Positions 24,795 through 33,706 of a DNA stretch of 64,000 bases are shown piece by piece. The translations under genes and the position numbers were made by a program. The DNA is taken from the NCBI RefSeq assembly GCF_014648415.1, contig NZ_BMRB01000002.1:1509260-1573259 (forward strand). The letters run 5' to 3'. Below the pieces are notes generated by a model. The model searched no databases. It saw nothing but the letters and a program-made list of their open reading frames with translations, and was not told where the DNA came from. This DNA is from Actinokineospora fastidiosa. Lineage in GTDB: Bacteria > Actinomycetota > Actinomycetes > Mycobacteriales > Pseudonocardiaceae. How positions within the stretch are numbered: position 1 is the stretch's first letter; each line of letters starts with the position of its first letter.

Positions 24795-26888
24795 ATGCGG
24801 CGGCTGGCGATCTTCTGCCACCGGCGGGCGGGCTGGGTGGTCGCGGTCTGGCTCGCGGTGCTCGCCGGGCTCACCGCCGGCTCCGCGCTGGCCGGTCCGG
24901 ACCACCAGGACATCCCGACGCTGCCCGCGTCCGACAGCAGCCGCGCGCAGGAACTGCTGGGCGGGCAGGGCGGCGTGGCCGAGCGCGTCGTGTTCTCCGG
25001 CGCGCTGGACCGCGCGCGGATCGAGCCGGTGCTCGGCGAGCTCGCCCGGCTGCCCGGCGTCGTCGCGGTCGTCTCGCCGTTCGAGGCTCCGCAGCAGGTC
25101 TCCCCGCGCGGCGGCATCGCCTACGCGACGGTGACGTTCGCCGAGCCCGGGTCCGTCGACCTGGAGACGGCCCGCGACCTGGTCGGGATCGCCGAGTCCG
25201 CGAGCGGCGGCGGTCTGACGGTCGCGGTGGACGGCCCGGTCGCCGCGCGCACCATCGCCCCGCCGAGCGTGCACGACTCCGGGCTGGGCCTGCTGGCCGC
25301 CGCGGTGGTGCTGCTGCTGGCGTTCGGCTCCCTGATGGCGATGCTGCTGCCGCTGGTGACCGCCGCGGTGTCGGTGGGCTCGGCCGCGGGCGTGGTCGGG
25401 CTGCTGACGCACCTGGTGCCGGTGCCGACGGTGAGCCTGGAGATCGTGGCGCTGCTGGGGTTGGGCGTCGGGGTCGACTACGCGCTGTTCGTCGTCACCC
25501 GGTACCGGCAGGAGCTGCGCTCGGGCGCTAGTCCGGAGGAGGCGCTGGGCACGGCGGCGTCGACGTCCGGGCGCGGGGTGCTGTTCGCGGGCGTGACGGT
25601 GTGCGTGTCGCTGATGGGGATGCTCACCGTGGGCATCGACTTCCTCGACGGCATCGCGTTCTCGGCCAGCATCGCCGTGCTCATGACGATGCTGGCTGCG
25701 CTGACGCTGCTGCCCGCCCTGCTGCGCCCGTTCGGGCGCAGGCTCGCGCCGAAGGCCCGCCACCGCAGGTACGTCCCGGAGGGCCGGGGCTGGGCGTGGC
25801 TGGCCCGCGGCGTGACCCGGCGGCCGGGGCTGAGCACCGCGGCCGCGCTGGTGATCATCGGGGTGCTCGCCCTGCCCGCCGCCGCCCTGCGGCTCGGGGT
25901 GCCCGACGCGGGGGTGCACCCGGAGGGCTCGACGACGCGCGTGGCGTACGACCTGCTGGCCGAGGGGTTCGGTCCGGGGTTCGCAGGCCCGCTGGTCGTG
26001 GTGGGACGGGTGCAGGACCCGGTGGCGCTGGAGCGCGTGCACGCAGCGGTGTCCACACGCGACGACGTCGAGCTGGTCGCTCCGCCGTCGATCCATAATG
26101 GAGTCGGCGCGTTCGTCGTGCAGCCCAAGGGAACCCCGCAGGACCCGGCGACCGCGGAGTTGGTGCGCTCGCTGCGCGAGGACATCATCCCGGCCTCCGG
26201 CGGCGAGTTCCACGTCGGCGGGAACACGGCCGTGCAGGCAGATTTCTCCACCGCCATCACCGACCGGCTCCCGCTGTTCCTCGGCACGGTGGTGGCGATC
26301 TCCTTCGTGCTGCTGGTGATCGTGTTCCGCAGCCTGCTGATCCCGCTGACGGCCGCGGTGATGAACCTGCTCGCCGCGGCGGCCATGTTCGGCGCGCTGA
26401 CGGCGGTGTTCCAGCTCGGCTGGTTCGGCTCCGGCCCCACCGGGCCGATCGAGCCCTACATCCCGGTGTTCCTGTTCGCCGGGCTGTTCGGGCTGTCGAT
26501 GGACTACGAGGTGTTCCTGGTGACGCGCATCCAGGAGGAGTGGCGCAAGGGCCACGACACCGTGACCGCGACCGTGCGCGGGCTGGCCTCGACCGGCCGG
26601 ACGATCACCGCGGCCGCGCTCATCATGGCGCTGGTGTTCGTGTCGTTCGTGCCGGCAGGCGACCGGGTGGTGCAGGAGACCGGGTTGGGGCTGACCGTGG
26701 CCGTGCTGCTCGACGCCGTCGTGATCCGCGCGTTCCTGGTGCCCGCGGTGATGGCGGCGTTCGGCCGGGCGAACTGGTGGCTGCCGGGCTTCGTCGACCG
26801 CGCCCTGCCCCGGATCGACGTCGAGGGCCACGCGCCCGACTTCGACTGGTTCCGGCCCGCCCGCGAGCCGGTCGGGTCAGGCGTCTGA
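24795..26888 (+). CDS. MMPL/RND family transporter
   Basis: 697-residue proton-driven exporter with two repeats of a large extracytoplasmic loop plus a six-helix bundle. Family landmarks are LGVGVDYALFVVTRYRQEL in the first half and GLFGLSMDYEVFLVTRIQEEW in the second, each carrying the helix-4 Asp-Tyr pair used in proton coupling. It is compact compared with mycobacterial MmpL proteins, as usual for actinomycete MMPL exporters of lipids or drugs. It overlaps the convergent XRE gene by 12 bp. Substrate unknown. Confidence 0.9.
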   Translation: MRRLAIFCHRRAGWVVAVWLAVLAGLTAGSALAGPDHQDIPTLPASDSSRAQELLGGQGGVAERVVFSGALDRARIEPVLGELARLPGVVAVVSPFEAPQQVSPRGGIAYATVTFAEPGSVDLETARDLVGIAESASGGGLTVAVDGPVAARTIAPPSVHDSGLGLLAAAVVLLLAFGSLMAMLLPLVTAAVSVGSAAGVVGLLTHLVPVPTVSLEIVALLGLGVGVDYALFVVTRYRQELRSGASPEEALGTAASTSGRGVLFAGVTVCVSLMGMLTVGIDFLDGIAFSASIAVLMTMLAALTLLPALLRPFGRRLAPKARHRRYVPEGRGWAWLARGVTRRPGLSTAAALVIIGVLALPAAALRLGVPDAGVHPEGSTTRVAYDLLAEGFGPGFAGPLVVVGRVQDPVALERVHAAVSTRDDVELVAPPSIHNGVGAFVVQPKGTPQDPATAELVRSLREDIIPASGGEFHVGGNTAVQADFSTAITDRLPLFLGTVVAISFVLLVIVFRSLLIPLTAAVMNLLAAAAMFGALTAVFQLGWFGSGPTGPIEPYIPVFLFAGLFGLSMDYEVFLVTRIQEEWRKGHDTVTATVRGLASTGRTITAAALIMALVFVSFVPAGDRVVQETGLGLTVAVLLDAVVIRAFLVPAVMAAFGRANWWLPGFVDRALPRIDVEGHAPDFDWFRPAREPVGSGV

Positions 26889-27302
26889 CCGGGGCAGTTG
26901 CTTGTACGCCATGCCGCCGGTCGGGTCGACCATGGTGCGCAGCAGTTCCACCACCGCCTGGCGCTGCACCTCCGTCACCATGTCGAGCAGTTCGTGCACC
27001 TCGGCGGTCGAGGCGACCGGTCTGCCCGCGCGGGACGGGTCGTAGGACGTCGGGTCGAGCCCGGCCAGCTGCAGCACCTGGCGCGGGTCGAGGTCGAGCG
27101 AGCGGGCGACGAGGGTCAGCGAGACCGGCTTGGGGCGCAGCGGCCGACCGTCCGGGCGCTCGCCGGACTCCAGCTGCTGCCATAACGCGCGCGAGACCCC
27201 GGCCCGCTTGGCCGCCTTCGCCTGGGAGAGTCCGGCGGCGTTGCGCGCCCGCCGGAGCGCCGGGCCCAGCGGCCAGTGCGTGTCGTCCTCGCGCCCGTCC
27301 AT
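26877..27302 (-). CDS. XRE family helix-turn-helix regulator
   Basis: 141-residue DNA-binding protein. HTH_3 at residues about 12-66 (LRRARNAAGLSQAKAAKRAGVSRALWQQLESGERP, quoted here only by its hallmark pieces GLSQAKAAKRAGVS and LWQQLESGERP), followed by a helical C-terminal region (VHELLDMVTEVQRQAVVELL). ATG 27302 is chosen; the frame is open further upstream without a good start. Divergent from the DGPF-ECF42 operon, it may regulate that or the neighbouring exporter. Effector unknown. Confidence 0.8.
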   Translation of the reverse strand: MDGREDDTHWPLGPALRRARNAAGLSQAKAAKRAGVSRALWQQLESGERPDGRPLRPKPVSLTLVARSLDLDPRQVLQLAGLDPTSYDPSRAGRPVASTAEVHELLDMVTEVQRQAVVELLRTMVDPTGGMAYKQLPRSDA

Positions 27303-27456
27303 GTCGTTGATGATCTCGCAGCGGGGCGCGGGCGCGAACGGTGAAACGCTTGCGGCCTTAATGTTGCTGTTTGTGGCGAACAAGATAGACCGGGACAAGT
27401 TGCCACCGGGTGCCGCTCGCGGTAGGAGTGGCCCTGCACCCACTTGGAGGAACCCC

Positions 27457-27789
27457 ATGCCGCAGTACGCCGTCCTGCTCTACAGCCCGACGCCGGGCGA
27501 CCCCGCCGACGTGCCGGAGGAGGAGATCGCCGCCCACATGGCCTACGGCGACCGGATCGGCGAGCTGGGCGGGACCATCGTCGCCGCCGCGGCGCTGGAC
27601 GCGAGCACCGAGGCGGTGTCGGTGAAGGGCACCGTGGTGACCGACGGGCCGTTCGCCGAGACCAAGGAGGTGCTGGCCGGGTTCTTCGTGCTGGAGGCGC
27701 GCGACCGCGACCACGCGCTGGAGATCGCCCGGCTGTGCCCGTCGACCTGGCGCGGCGGCGTCGAGGTCCGCCCGATCCTCGGGGAGTGA
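27457..27789 (+). CDS. YCII/DGPF domain protein
   Basis: 110-residue protein of the YCII superfamily with the diagnostic DGPF motif (VVTDGPFAETKEVLAGFFVLE). Such proteins are the conserved partners of ECF42 sigma factors and are usually encoded beside them; their chemistry is unsettled. The ATG follows GGAGG by 6 bp, and the stop overlaps the sigma gene start (GTGA). The protein probably contributes to the signal or output controlled by the sigma factor. Confidence 0.92.
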   Translation: MPQYAVLLYSPTPGDPADVPEEEIAAHMAYGDRIGELGGTIVAAAALDASTEAVSVKGTVVTDGPFAETKEVLAGFFVLEARDRDHALEIARLCPSTWRGGVEVRPILGE

Positions 27790-29000
27790 CCCCGGCCGAG
27801 CGCGCCCTCGCCGACGCCCACCGCGCGGAGTGGGCGCTGGTGGTCGCCGCGACCGCCCGGCTGACCCGCGACCTCGACCTGGCCGAGGAGTGCGTGCAGG
27901 ACGCCTACCTGTCCGCGCTGGAGGCATGGGAGCGCGACGGCGTCCCCGCCAAGCCCGGCGCCTGGCTGACGACCACCGCGCGGCGCAAGGCGCTGGACGC
28001 GCTGCGGCGGGACCGGACGCTCCGCACGAAGCTGCACCTGCTGTTGGAGCCGGAGGACGACGAGCCGGTCGCTGCCGACGAGATCCCCGACGACCGGCTG
28101 CGGCTGGTCTTCACCTGCTGCCACCCGGTGCTGGCCCAGGAGGCCCAGGTCGCGCTGACGCTGCGGCTGGTGTGCGGGGTGGCGACGCCGGACATCGCTA
28201 AGGCGCTGCTGGTCAGCGAGCCGACCATGGCGGCGCGGCTGACCCGCGCGAAGAAGCGCGTCGCGGCGGCGGCCGTGCGCTACGAGGTCCCGTCGGCCGC
28301 GGCGCTGCCCGACCGGCTGGACTCCGTGCTGACCGTGGTGCACCTGCTCTTCACCACCGGGCACACGGCCCCGTCCGGCGCGGAGCTGGTGCGCGCGGAC
28401 CTGGTGGAGCGCTCGATCGACCTCGCCCGGATGCTGCGCGCGCTGATGCCCGACGAGCCGGAGGTCGCCGGTCTGCTGGCCCTGCTCCTGGTCACCGACG
28501 CCCGCAGGGCGACCCGCGCGTCGGAGTCCGGGCTGACGCTGCTGGCCGACCAGGACCGCGCGCGGTGGGACCGCGCCGCCATCGACGAGGGCGACGAACT
28601 GATCGTGTGGGCGCTGCGGCGCGGATCGCCGGGGCGTTTCACGCTGCAGGCCGCCATCGCCGCGCTGCACGCGACCGCGCCGAGCGCGGAGGAGACGGAC
28701 TGGCCGCAGATCAGGACGCTGTACGACGCGCTGCTGAAGGTGTGGCCGACGCCGGTGGTGGCCCTGAACCGGGCGGTGGCGACGGACCGGGTGGCGGGCC
28801 CGGAGGCGGCGCTGGCCGAGGTGGAGCCGTTGTCGGAGCAGTTGTCGGGATACCGCTACCTGCACGCGGTCAAGGCGGACTTGTTGCGCAGGCTGCACCG
28901 GGTCGATGAGGCGCGGGCGTCCTACGAGGCCGCGTTGGCGTTGACCGACAACGAGACCGAGCGCGACTTCCTGCGCGCCCGGCTCGGCGAGCTCGGGTGA
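27786..29000 (+). CDS. ECF42-type RNA polymerase sigma factor
   Basis: 404-residue sigma factor. Sigma-2 (DLAEECVQDAYLSALEAW, WLTTTARRKALDALRRDR) and sigma-4 (LRLVCGVATPDIAKALLVSEP) occupy the first ~185 residues. A ~200-residue C-terminal helical/TPR-like extension follows (LNRAVATDRVAGPEAAL, RYLHAVKADLLRRL), the hallmark of ECF42, which lacks an anti-sigma factor and is self-regulated through this extension. Translationally coupled to the DGPF protein gene. It directs polymerase to its own operon and related stress genes. Confidence 0.92.
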   Translation: MTPAERALADAHRAEWALVVAATARLTRDLDLAEECVQDAYLSALEAWERDGVPAKPGAWLTTTARRKALDALRRDRTLRTKLHLLLEPEDDEPVAADEIPDDRLRLVFTCCHPVLAQEAQVALTLRLVCGVATPDIAKALLVSEPTMAARLTRAKKRVAAAAVRYEVPSAAALPDRLDSVLTVVHLLFTTGHTAPSGAELVRADLVERSIDLARMLRALMPDEPEVAGLLALLLVTDARRATRASESGLTLLADQDRARWDRAAIDEGDELIVWALRRGSPGRFTLQAAIAALHATAPSAEETDWPQIRTLYDALLKVWPTPVVALNRAVATDRVAGPEAALAEVEPLSEQLSGYRYLHAVKADLLRRLHRVDEARASYEAALALTDNETERDFLRARLGELG

Positions 29001-29168
29001 TCAGCGGCGGCGCGCCTCGAACGCGATCCGCCGGGCGGGCCGGGACCGCGACTCCGGCCGCTCCGGCCGCTCCGGGCGCTCCAGGTCAAGGCTCGTCGCG
29101 ATAGCGGCGCCGATCAGCCGGAAGACGAACCGGAACAGCCTGCGGACCGGCTTGCGCGGCAGCCCCAT
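29001..29168 (-). CDS. Small basic hypothetical protein
   Basis: 55-residue Arg-rich protein starting MGLPRKPVRRLFRFVFRLIG, with a short hydrophobic stretch and a (ERP)-repeat segment. The ATG shares one base with the stop of the cold-shock gene (TGATG), which supports real translation by re-initiation. Function unknown; the amphipathic basic N-terminus could bind membrane or RNA. It ends immediately after the convergent ECF42 gene. Confidence 0.55.
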   Translation of the reverse strand: MGLPRKPVRRLFRFVFRLIGAAIATSLDLERPERPERPESRSRPARRIAFEARRR

Positions 29169-29590
29169 CAGGCCTCGCGCGCCTCGGCGTCCAACCACCC
29201 GTGCGCCCTGGCGATCCCGACGACCGTCTGCCGCACGCGCACCACCTGCTCGGCGGTCAGCGTCGGCACGCCCGACAGCAGCGCCTCGGTGACCTCGTCG
29301 CGGAACTCCCGGACAGAGAGCAGGTCGGCGAAGTCCCCGTCGTCGGCGAAGGCCGGATCACTGGTGTACTCCGTGGCCCGACCGGAGACGAGGCTGACGT
29401 CGGAGGCCTTGAGCCCGCGCTCCCCCTCCTCGATCACGAACTCCACGACCGCGCCGGGGACGAGCTTGCGCTTGTCGAAGGTGATGTCGTTGACGTGCAG
29501 GAACACGTCTTCCCCACCGGTCTCGGGCAGCACGAACCCATACCCGCGGACGTCGTCGAACCGGATGACCTTGCCCCGGACCACAGCCAC
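29168..29590 (-). CDS. Cold-shock domain protein with C-terminal extension
   Basis: About 140 residues. The N-terminal cold-shock fold has RNP1-like VRGYGFVLP and RNP2-like DVFLHVNDI, which bind single-stranded RNA/DNA. A ~70-residue helical C-terminal region follows (FRDEVTEALLSGVPTLT, VVRVRQTVVGIARAHGWL), as in the long actinobacterial CspB-like family. Several GTG codons in a row make the exact start uncertain (29599, 29590 or 29584). Coupled to the small basic protein downstream. Confidence 0.85.
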   Translation of the reverse strand: MAVVRGKVIRFDDVRGYGFVLPETGGEDVFLHVNDITFDKRKLVPGAVVEFVIEEGERGLKASDVSLVSGRATEYTSDPAFADDGDFADLLSVREFRDEVTEALLSGVPTLTAEQVVRVRQTVVGIARAHGWLDAEAREA

Positions 29591-29888
29591 ACCCCACACC
29601 CATCAGCCAACTTCCAGCACCCCCATCCTAGCGCTGTCACCTGTGGACGATCACGCCCGGTGGCGGAGCGGATCCCCCGGCGCTTGTGGACGGAGAACGG
29701 ACTCCGGGCAGGTGGTGGCGTCGGGCGCGACCGGGTGATCCGCGACGGGTTCGCCCGTTCGGCGCAGCGTCGGGGCGTTACGGGCGCGGCGCTGTGGGCA
29801 ACCGGTCACTACCTCCGTTCCGATCTTGAAAACTGTCGGACCGGCGTGCACTAATGGACTGAGTCGATTCCGAAGGGGGGACGACAGC

Positions 29889-30584
29889 GTGAGCACCGCC
29901 CGCACCGCGCTCGTGACCGGGGGGAATCGGGGGATCGGGTACGAGGTGGCGCGCAGATTGGCCGAGACCGGCCTCAACGTCCTGCTCGGCGCCCGGGACC
30001 TGGAGCGGGGGCGGGTCGCGGCGGCGGCGTTGGGGCGGGCGGGGCACCGGGTGCGGGCGGTGGGGGTCGACGTGGCCGACGCGCGGAGCGTGCAGCGGCT
30101 GGTGGAGGGGCTCGCGGCCGACGGCACCAGCGTCGACGTGCTGGTCAACAACGCTGGCGTCTACCCGACGCATCCGGTGTTCGCCATCCCGGAGGCGGTG
30201 TTCGAGGAGACGCTGCAGGTGACGTTGCTCGGGGCGTACCGGCTGTGCCGGGAGTTGATGCCGGGCATGGTCGACCGCGGCTGGGGCCGGGTGGTCAACG
30301 TGTCCTCCGGCGCGGGCGCGGTGACCGACAACGTGCCGTCCCCGCCCGCGTACGGGGTCGCCAAGGCCGCGCTCAACGCGTTGACCATCGCGCTCGCCGC
30401 CGCCGTGCCGAGCACCGTCAAGGTCAACGCCGTCTGCCCTGGCTGGGTGCGCACCGACATGGGCGGCCCCGCCGCCCCGCTCTCCCCCGCCCAGGGCGCC
30501 GACACCGTCGTCTGGGCGGCCCTCCTGCCGCCCAGCGGACCCTCCGGCGGCTTCTTCCGCGACCGGAAGCGCATCCCGTGGTGA
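29889..30584 (+). CDS. Short-chain dehydrogenase/reductase
   Basis: 231-residue NAD(P)-dependent SDR. Cofactor loop TGGNRGIG, LVNNAGVYP, catalytic Ser in NVSSGAG and the catalytic Tyr-Lys pair YGVAK. Arg after the first beta strand (GARDLERG) favours NADPH. GTG 29889 follows a purine-rich GAAGGGGGG. It resembles plant-type carbonyl reductases in its short C-terminus. The next gene, an aldo/keto reductase, begins 15 bp later, so the two probably form a carbonyl-reducing unit. Confidence 0.88.
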   Translation: MSTARTALVTGGNRGIGYEVARRLAETGLNVLLGARDLERGRVAAAALGRAGHRVRAVGVDVADARSVQRLVEGLAADGTSVDVLVNNAGVYPTHPVFAIPEAVFEETLQVTLLGAYRLCRELMPGMVDRGWGRVVNVSSGAGAVTDNVPSPPAYGVAKAALNALTIALAAAVPSTVKVNAVCPGWVRTDMGGPAAPLSPAQGADTVVWAALLPPSGPSGGFFRDRKRIPW

Positions 30585-30599
30585 CCTACGATCTGAATC

Positions 30600-31577
30600 G
30601 TGGAGACCAGGAACATTGACCGACTGAACCGCACCACGGGCGTCATCGGGCTGGGCTGCTGGCAGCTCGGCGCCGACTGGGGCGAGGTGGACGAGGCCGA
30701 CGCGATGGCCGTCCTGCACGCCGCCGCGGACGACGGCGTCACCTTCTTCGACACCGCCGACGTCTACGGCGACGGCCGCAGCGAGACGCTCGTCGGCCGC
30801 TTCCGCGCGGAACGCGACGGCGTCACCGTCGCCACCAAGATGGGCCGCCGGGTCGAGCAGACGCCGGAGAACTACACCGCGGCCAACTTCACCGCCTGGG
30901 TCGACCGCTCCCGCCGCAACCTGGGCATGGACACCCTCGACCTCGTGCAGCTGCACTGCCCGCCGACCCCGGTCTACGCCGACGACGCCGTCTTCGACGC
31001 GCTCGACGCGCTCGTGGAGAAGCAGGCGATCGCCGCGTACGGGGTCAGCGTCGAGACCTGCGAGCAGGCGCTGACCGCCATCGCCCGCCCCGGTGTGGCG
31101 ACCGTGCAGATCATCCTCAACTGCCTGCGCCTCAAGCCGCTGGAGCGGGTGCTGCCCGCGGCGACGGACGCGGGCGTCGGCGTCATCGCCCGGGTGCCGC
31201 TGGCGTCGGGCCTGCTGTCCGGCCGCTACACCGCCGACACGACCTTCGCCCAGGACGACCACCGCACCTACAACCGCCACGGCGAGGCGTTCGACGTCGG
31301 CGAGACCTTCTCCGGCGTGCCCTACGACGTCGGACTGGAGGCGGTGTCGCGGCTCAGGGCCGCCGTGCCGGACGGCTGGACGATGGCGCAGTTCGCCCTG
31401 CGCTGGATCGCCGACCAGCCGGGCGTGAGCGTGGTGATCCCGGGCGCGCGCAACCCCGAGCAGGCGCACGCCAACACCTCGGTCGGCAGCCTGCCCCGGC
31501 TGTCCGACGACGCCCACGCCACCGTCCGCGCGGTCTACGACGACCTGGTCCGCCCCCTGGTGCACGACCGCTGGTGA
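30600..31577 (+). CDS. Aldo/keto reductase
   Basis: 325-residue NADPH-dependent TIM-barrel reductase. The catalytic tetrad is visible: Asp and Tyr in FFDTADVYGDG, Lys in VATKMGRR and His in LVQLHCPP. The C-terminal cofactor site reads VVIPGARNPEQ. GTG start. It lies 15 bp after the SDR gene in the same direction. Substrate unknown; members reduce sugar aldehydes, keto-steroids or methylglyoxal-type aldehydes. Confidence 0.9.
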   Translation: METRNIDRLNRTTGVIGLGCWQLGADWGEVDEADAMAVLHAAADDGVTFFDTADVYGDGRSETLVGRFRAERDGVTVATKMGRRVEQTPENYTAANFTAWVDRSRRNLGMDTLDLVQLHCPPTPVYADDAVFDALDALVEKQAIAAYGVSVETCEQALTAIARPGVATVQIILNCLRLKPLERVLPAATDAGVGVIARVPLASGLLSGRYTADTTFAQDDHRTYNRHGEAFDVGETFSGVPYDVGLEAVSRLRAAVPDGWTMAQFALRWIADQPGVSVVIPGARNPEQAHANTSVGSLPRLSDDAHATVRAVYDDLVRPLVHDRW

Positions 31578-31613
31578 CGGACGCGACGGCGGCCCGCCGT
31601 CGCGGCTGTGCGA

Positions 31614-31637
31614 CAATTTGGTCAGATGCCCAAATTG
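31614..31637. promoter_or_regulatory. Inverted-repeat operator upstream of monooxygenase
   Basis: CAATTTGG, 8-bp spacer, CCAAATTG: perfect 8-bp arms 16-39 bp upstream of the monooxygenase start. An AT-rich dyad in a GC-rich background, typical of TetR- or MarR-type sites. No repressor gene is adjacent. Confidence 0.65.
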
Positions 31638-31652
31638 ACGGAGGTGAGCGCC

Positions 31653-32774
31653 ATGCGCGCCCTGATCTGCGGCGCCGGGATCGCGGGACTGACCCTGGCC
31701 TGGTGGCTGCGCCGGGCCGACTGGGAGGTGACGGTCGTCGAGCGCGCCCCGGGCCCGCGCCCCGACGGCTACATGATGGATTTCTTCGGCTCGGGCTACG
31801 ACATCGCCGAGCGCATGGGCCTGATCGACCGGATCGTGGCGGCCGACGCGGGCATCACCGCCCTGCGCTACACCACTGCGGACGGCGAGCCGCGCGGCGG
31901 CGTCAGCTACGCGTCGATGCGCGCCGCGCTCGACGGCCGCCTGGTCAGCCTGATGCGCGGCGACCTCGACCGGGTCCTGCGCGAGGCCGTCCCCGACCTC
32001 GACATCCGCTACGGCACGTCGCTGGCCGACGCCGACACCCTCACCGACGGCAGCCCGGTCGATGCGGACCTGGTCGTCGGCGCGGACGGCATCCACTCGC
32101 GCGTCCGCGAGCTGACCTTCGGCCCCGAGCGCGCGTTCCTCCGCCCGCTCGGCTACCACACCGCGTCCTACCTGCTCACCGACCCGGACCTGGCCGACGC
32201 CGTCGGCGACCGGTTCCGGATCGTCGCCCAGCCCAACCGCCAGGCGGGCCTCTACCCGGCGGGCGGCCACCTGGCGACGATGTTCGTGCACGCCACGGAC
32301 GCCCCGCTCACCGACAACCCGCGCGCGCTGCTCAAGGCCCGGTTCGCGGGCATGGGCGAGTTGGTCGACCGGGCGCTGGACCACTGCCCCGACGACCCGT
32401 ACTACGACACCGTCGCCCAGATCGAGCTCCCCAGCTGGCACCGCGGCCGCACGGTCCTCATCGGCGACGCCGCGCACGCGGTCTCGCTGATGGCGGGCCA
32501 GGGCGCGTCGCTGGCCATGGCGGCGGCGTGGGTGCTGGCGGGCGAGCTGGCGAAGGCGGACGTGCCGCGCGCGTTGCCCGCTTACGAGGCGCGGATGCGG
32601 CCGTTCGCCGAGGCCAAGCAGCGCTCGGGCCGCAGGGCCGCGCGGTGGATGCTGCCGGAGAGCCGCTGGAAGATCAGCCTGCGCAACCGCCTGCTGGGCG
32701 TCGCCGACCTTCCCGGCGGGCCGACGGTCGTGCGCAAGGCCATGGCGGGCACGGCGTCAAGCATCGTCGGGTAG
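31653..32774 (+). CDS. FAD-dependent monooxygenase
   Basis: 373-residue class A flavoprotein hydroxylase (PHBH fold). ADP-binding GxGxxG in ICGAGIAGLTLAW, the middle DG motif LVVGADGIHS, and GDAAHAVSLMAGQGASLAMA for the FAD ribityl. ATG 31653 follows GGAGGTGAG; upstream in-frame ATGs lie inside the operator dyad. It resembles TetX/aromatic hydroxylases acting on phenols or antibiotics. The last 18 bp overlap the convergent LigD-type gene. Probably induced by the compound it hydroxylates. Confidence 0.88.
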   Translation: MRALICGAGIAGLTLAWWLRRADWEVTVVERAPGPRPDGYMMDFFGSGYDIAERMGLIDRIVAADAGITALRYTTADGEPRGGVSYASMRAALDGRLVSLMRGDLDRVLREAVPDLDIRYGTSLADADTLTDGSPVDADLVVGADGIHSRVRELTFGPERAFLRPLGYHTASYLLTDPDLADAVGDRFRIVAQPNRQAGLYPAGGHLATMFVHATDAPLTDNPRALLKARFAGMGELVDRALDHCPDDPYYDTVAQIELPSWHRGRTVLIGDAAHAVSLMAGQGASLAMAAAWVLAGELAKADVPRALPAYEARMRPFAEAKQRSGRRAARWMLPESRWKISLRNRLLGVADLPGGPTVVRKAMAGTASSIVG

Positions 32775-33689
32775 CCCGTCCCGGTCGGCCCACTCCAGCA
32801 GCGGCTGGAGCGAGAACGCGGTGTCGTCGATGCCCGCGTGCAGGTCGCCCAGCTCCGCGAAGCGGGCGGGCACGGTGGCGATGGTGAACTCGCGCGGGTC
32901 CACGTCGGGGATCTCGTCCCAGGTGACGGGCGTCGAGACCGTCGCACCGGGGACCCCGCGCACGGAGTACGCGCTGGCGATCGTGTGGTCGCGCGCGTTC
33001 TGGTTGTAGTCGACGAACAGCGCGCGCGGGTCGCGGTCCTTGCGCCACCACGTCGTCGTCACGTCGTCGGGGGCGCGCCGCTCCACCTCGCGGGCGAACG
33101 CCAGCGCGGCGCGCCGCACGTCGGAGAAGCCCCATGACGGCGTGATCCGCACGTAGACGTGCAGGCCGCGCCCGCCCGAGGTCTTCGGATACCCGGTGAC
33201 GCCCAGCTCGTCGAGCACCTCGCGGACCACGCCCGCGACCCTGCGCACCGTCGAGAAGGGACAGTCGGGCATCGGGTCGAGGTCGATGCGCCACTCGTCG
33301 GGGCGCTCGGTGTCGGCGCGGCGGGAGTTCCACGGGTGGAACTCCACAGTCGACATCTGGACCGCCCAGATGACGTCCGCCAGCTTCGTCACGCACAGTT
33401 CGTCGGCGTGGCGGTTGTAGCGGGGGAAGTGCAGCCGCACGGTCTCCAGCCACGGCGGGGCGCCGTGCGGGACGCGCTTCTGGTGGACCTTCTCCCCGGC
33501 GACCCCCTCGGGGAAGCGGTGCAGCATGCACGGGCGCTCGCGCAGCGCCCGCACGATGCCGTCACCGACCCCGAGGTAGTACTCGACCAGGTCGAGCTTG
33601 GTCGCCCCGCTCTCGGGGAAGTAGACGCGGTCGGGGTTGGAGACCCGCACGGTGTGCGGGCCCACCTCCACCTCCACAGCCTTGGCCAT
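32757..33689 (-). CDS. LigD-type DNA polymerase (primase-polymerase) domain protein
   Basis: 310-residue stand-alone PolDom of the archaeo-eukaryotic primase superfamily, as in NHEJ ligase LigD. The metal-binding pair is in WRIDLDPMP, with SGGRGLHVYVRI and RDPRALFVDYNQNARDHTIASAYSVRG as further family blocks. It adds ribonucleotides or deoxynucleotides at double-strand-break ends. No ligase or nuclease domain is attached and no Ku gene is in the window, so partners must lie elsewhere. ATG start at 33689. Confidence 0.9.
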   Translation of the reverse strand: MAKAVEVEVGPHTVRVSNPDRVYFPESGATKLDLVEYYLGVGDGIVRALRERPCMLHRFPEGVAGEKVHQKRVPHGAPPWLETVRLHFPRYNRHADELCVTKLADVIWAVQMSTVEFHPWNSRRADTERPDEWRIDLDPMPDCPFSTVRRVAGVVREVLDELGVTGYPKTSGGRGLHVYVRITPSWGFSDVRRAALAFAREVERRAPDDVTTTWWRKDRDPRALFVDYNQNARDHTIASAYSVRGVPGATVSTPVTWDEIPDVDPREFTIATVPARFAELGDLHAGIDDTAFSLQPLLEWADRDGLPDDA

Positions 33690-33706
33690 GGACCCGACAG
33701 TAATGC

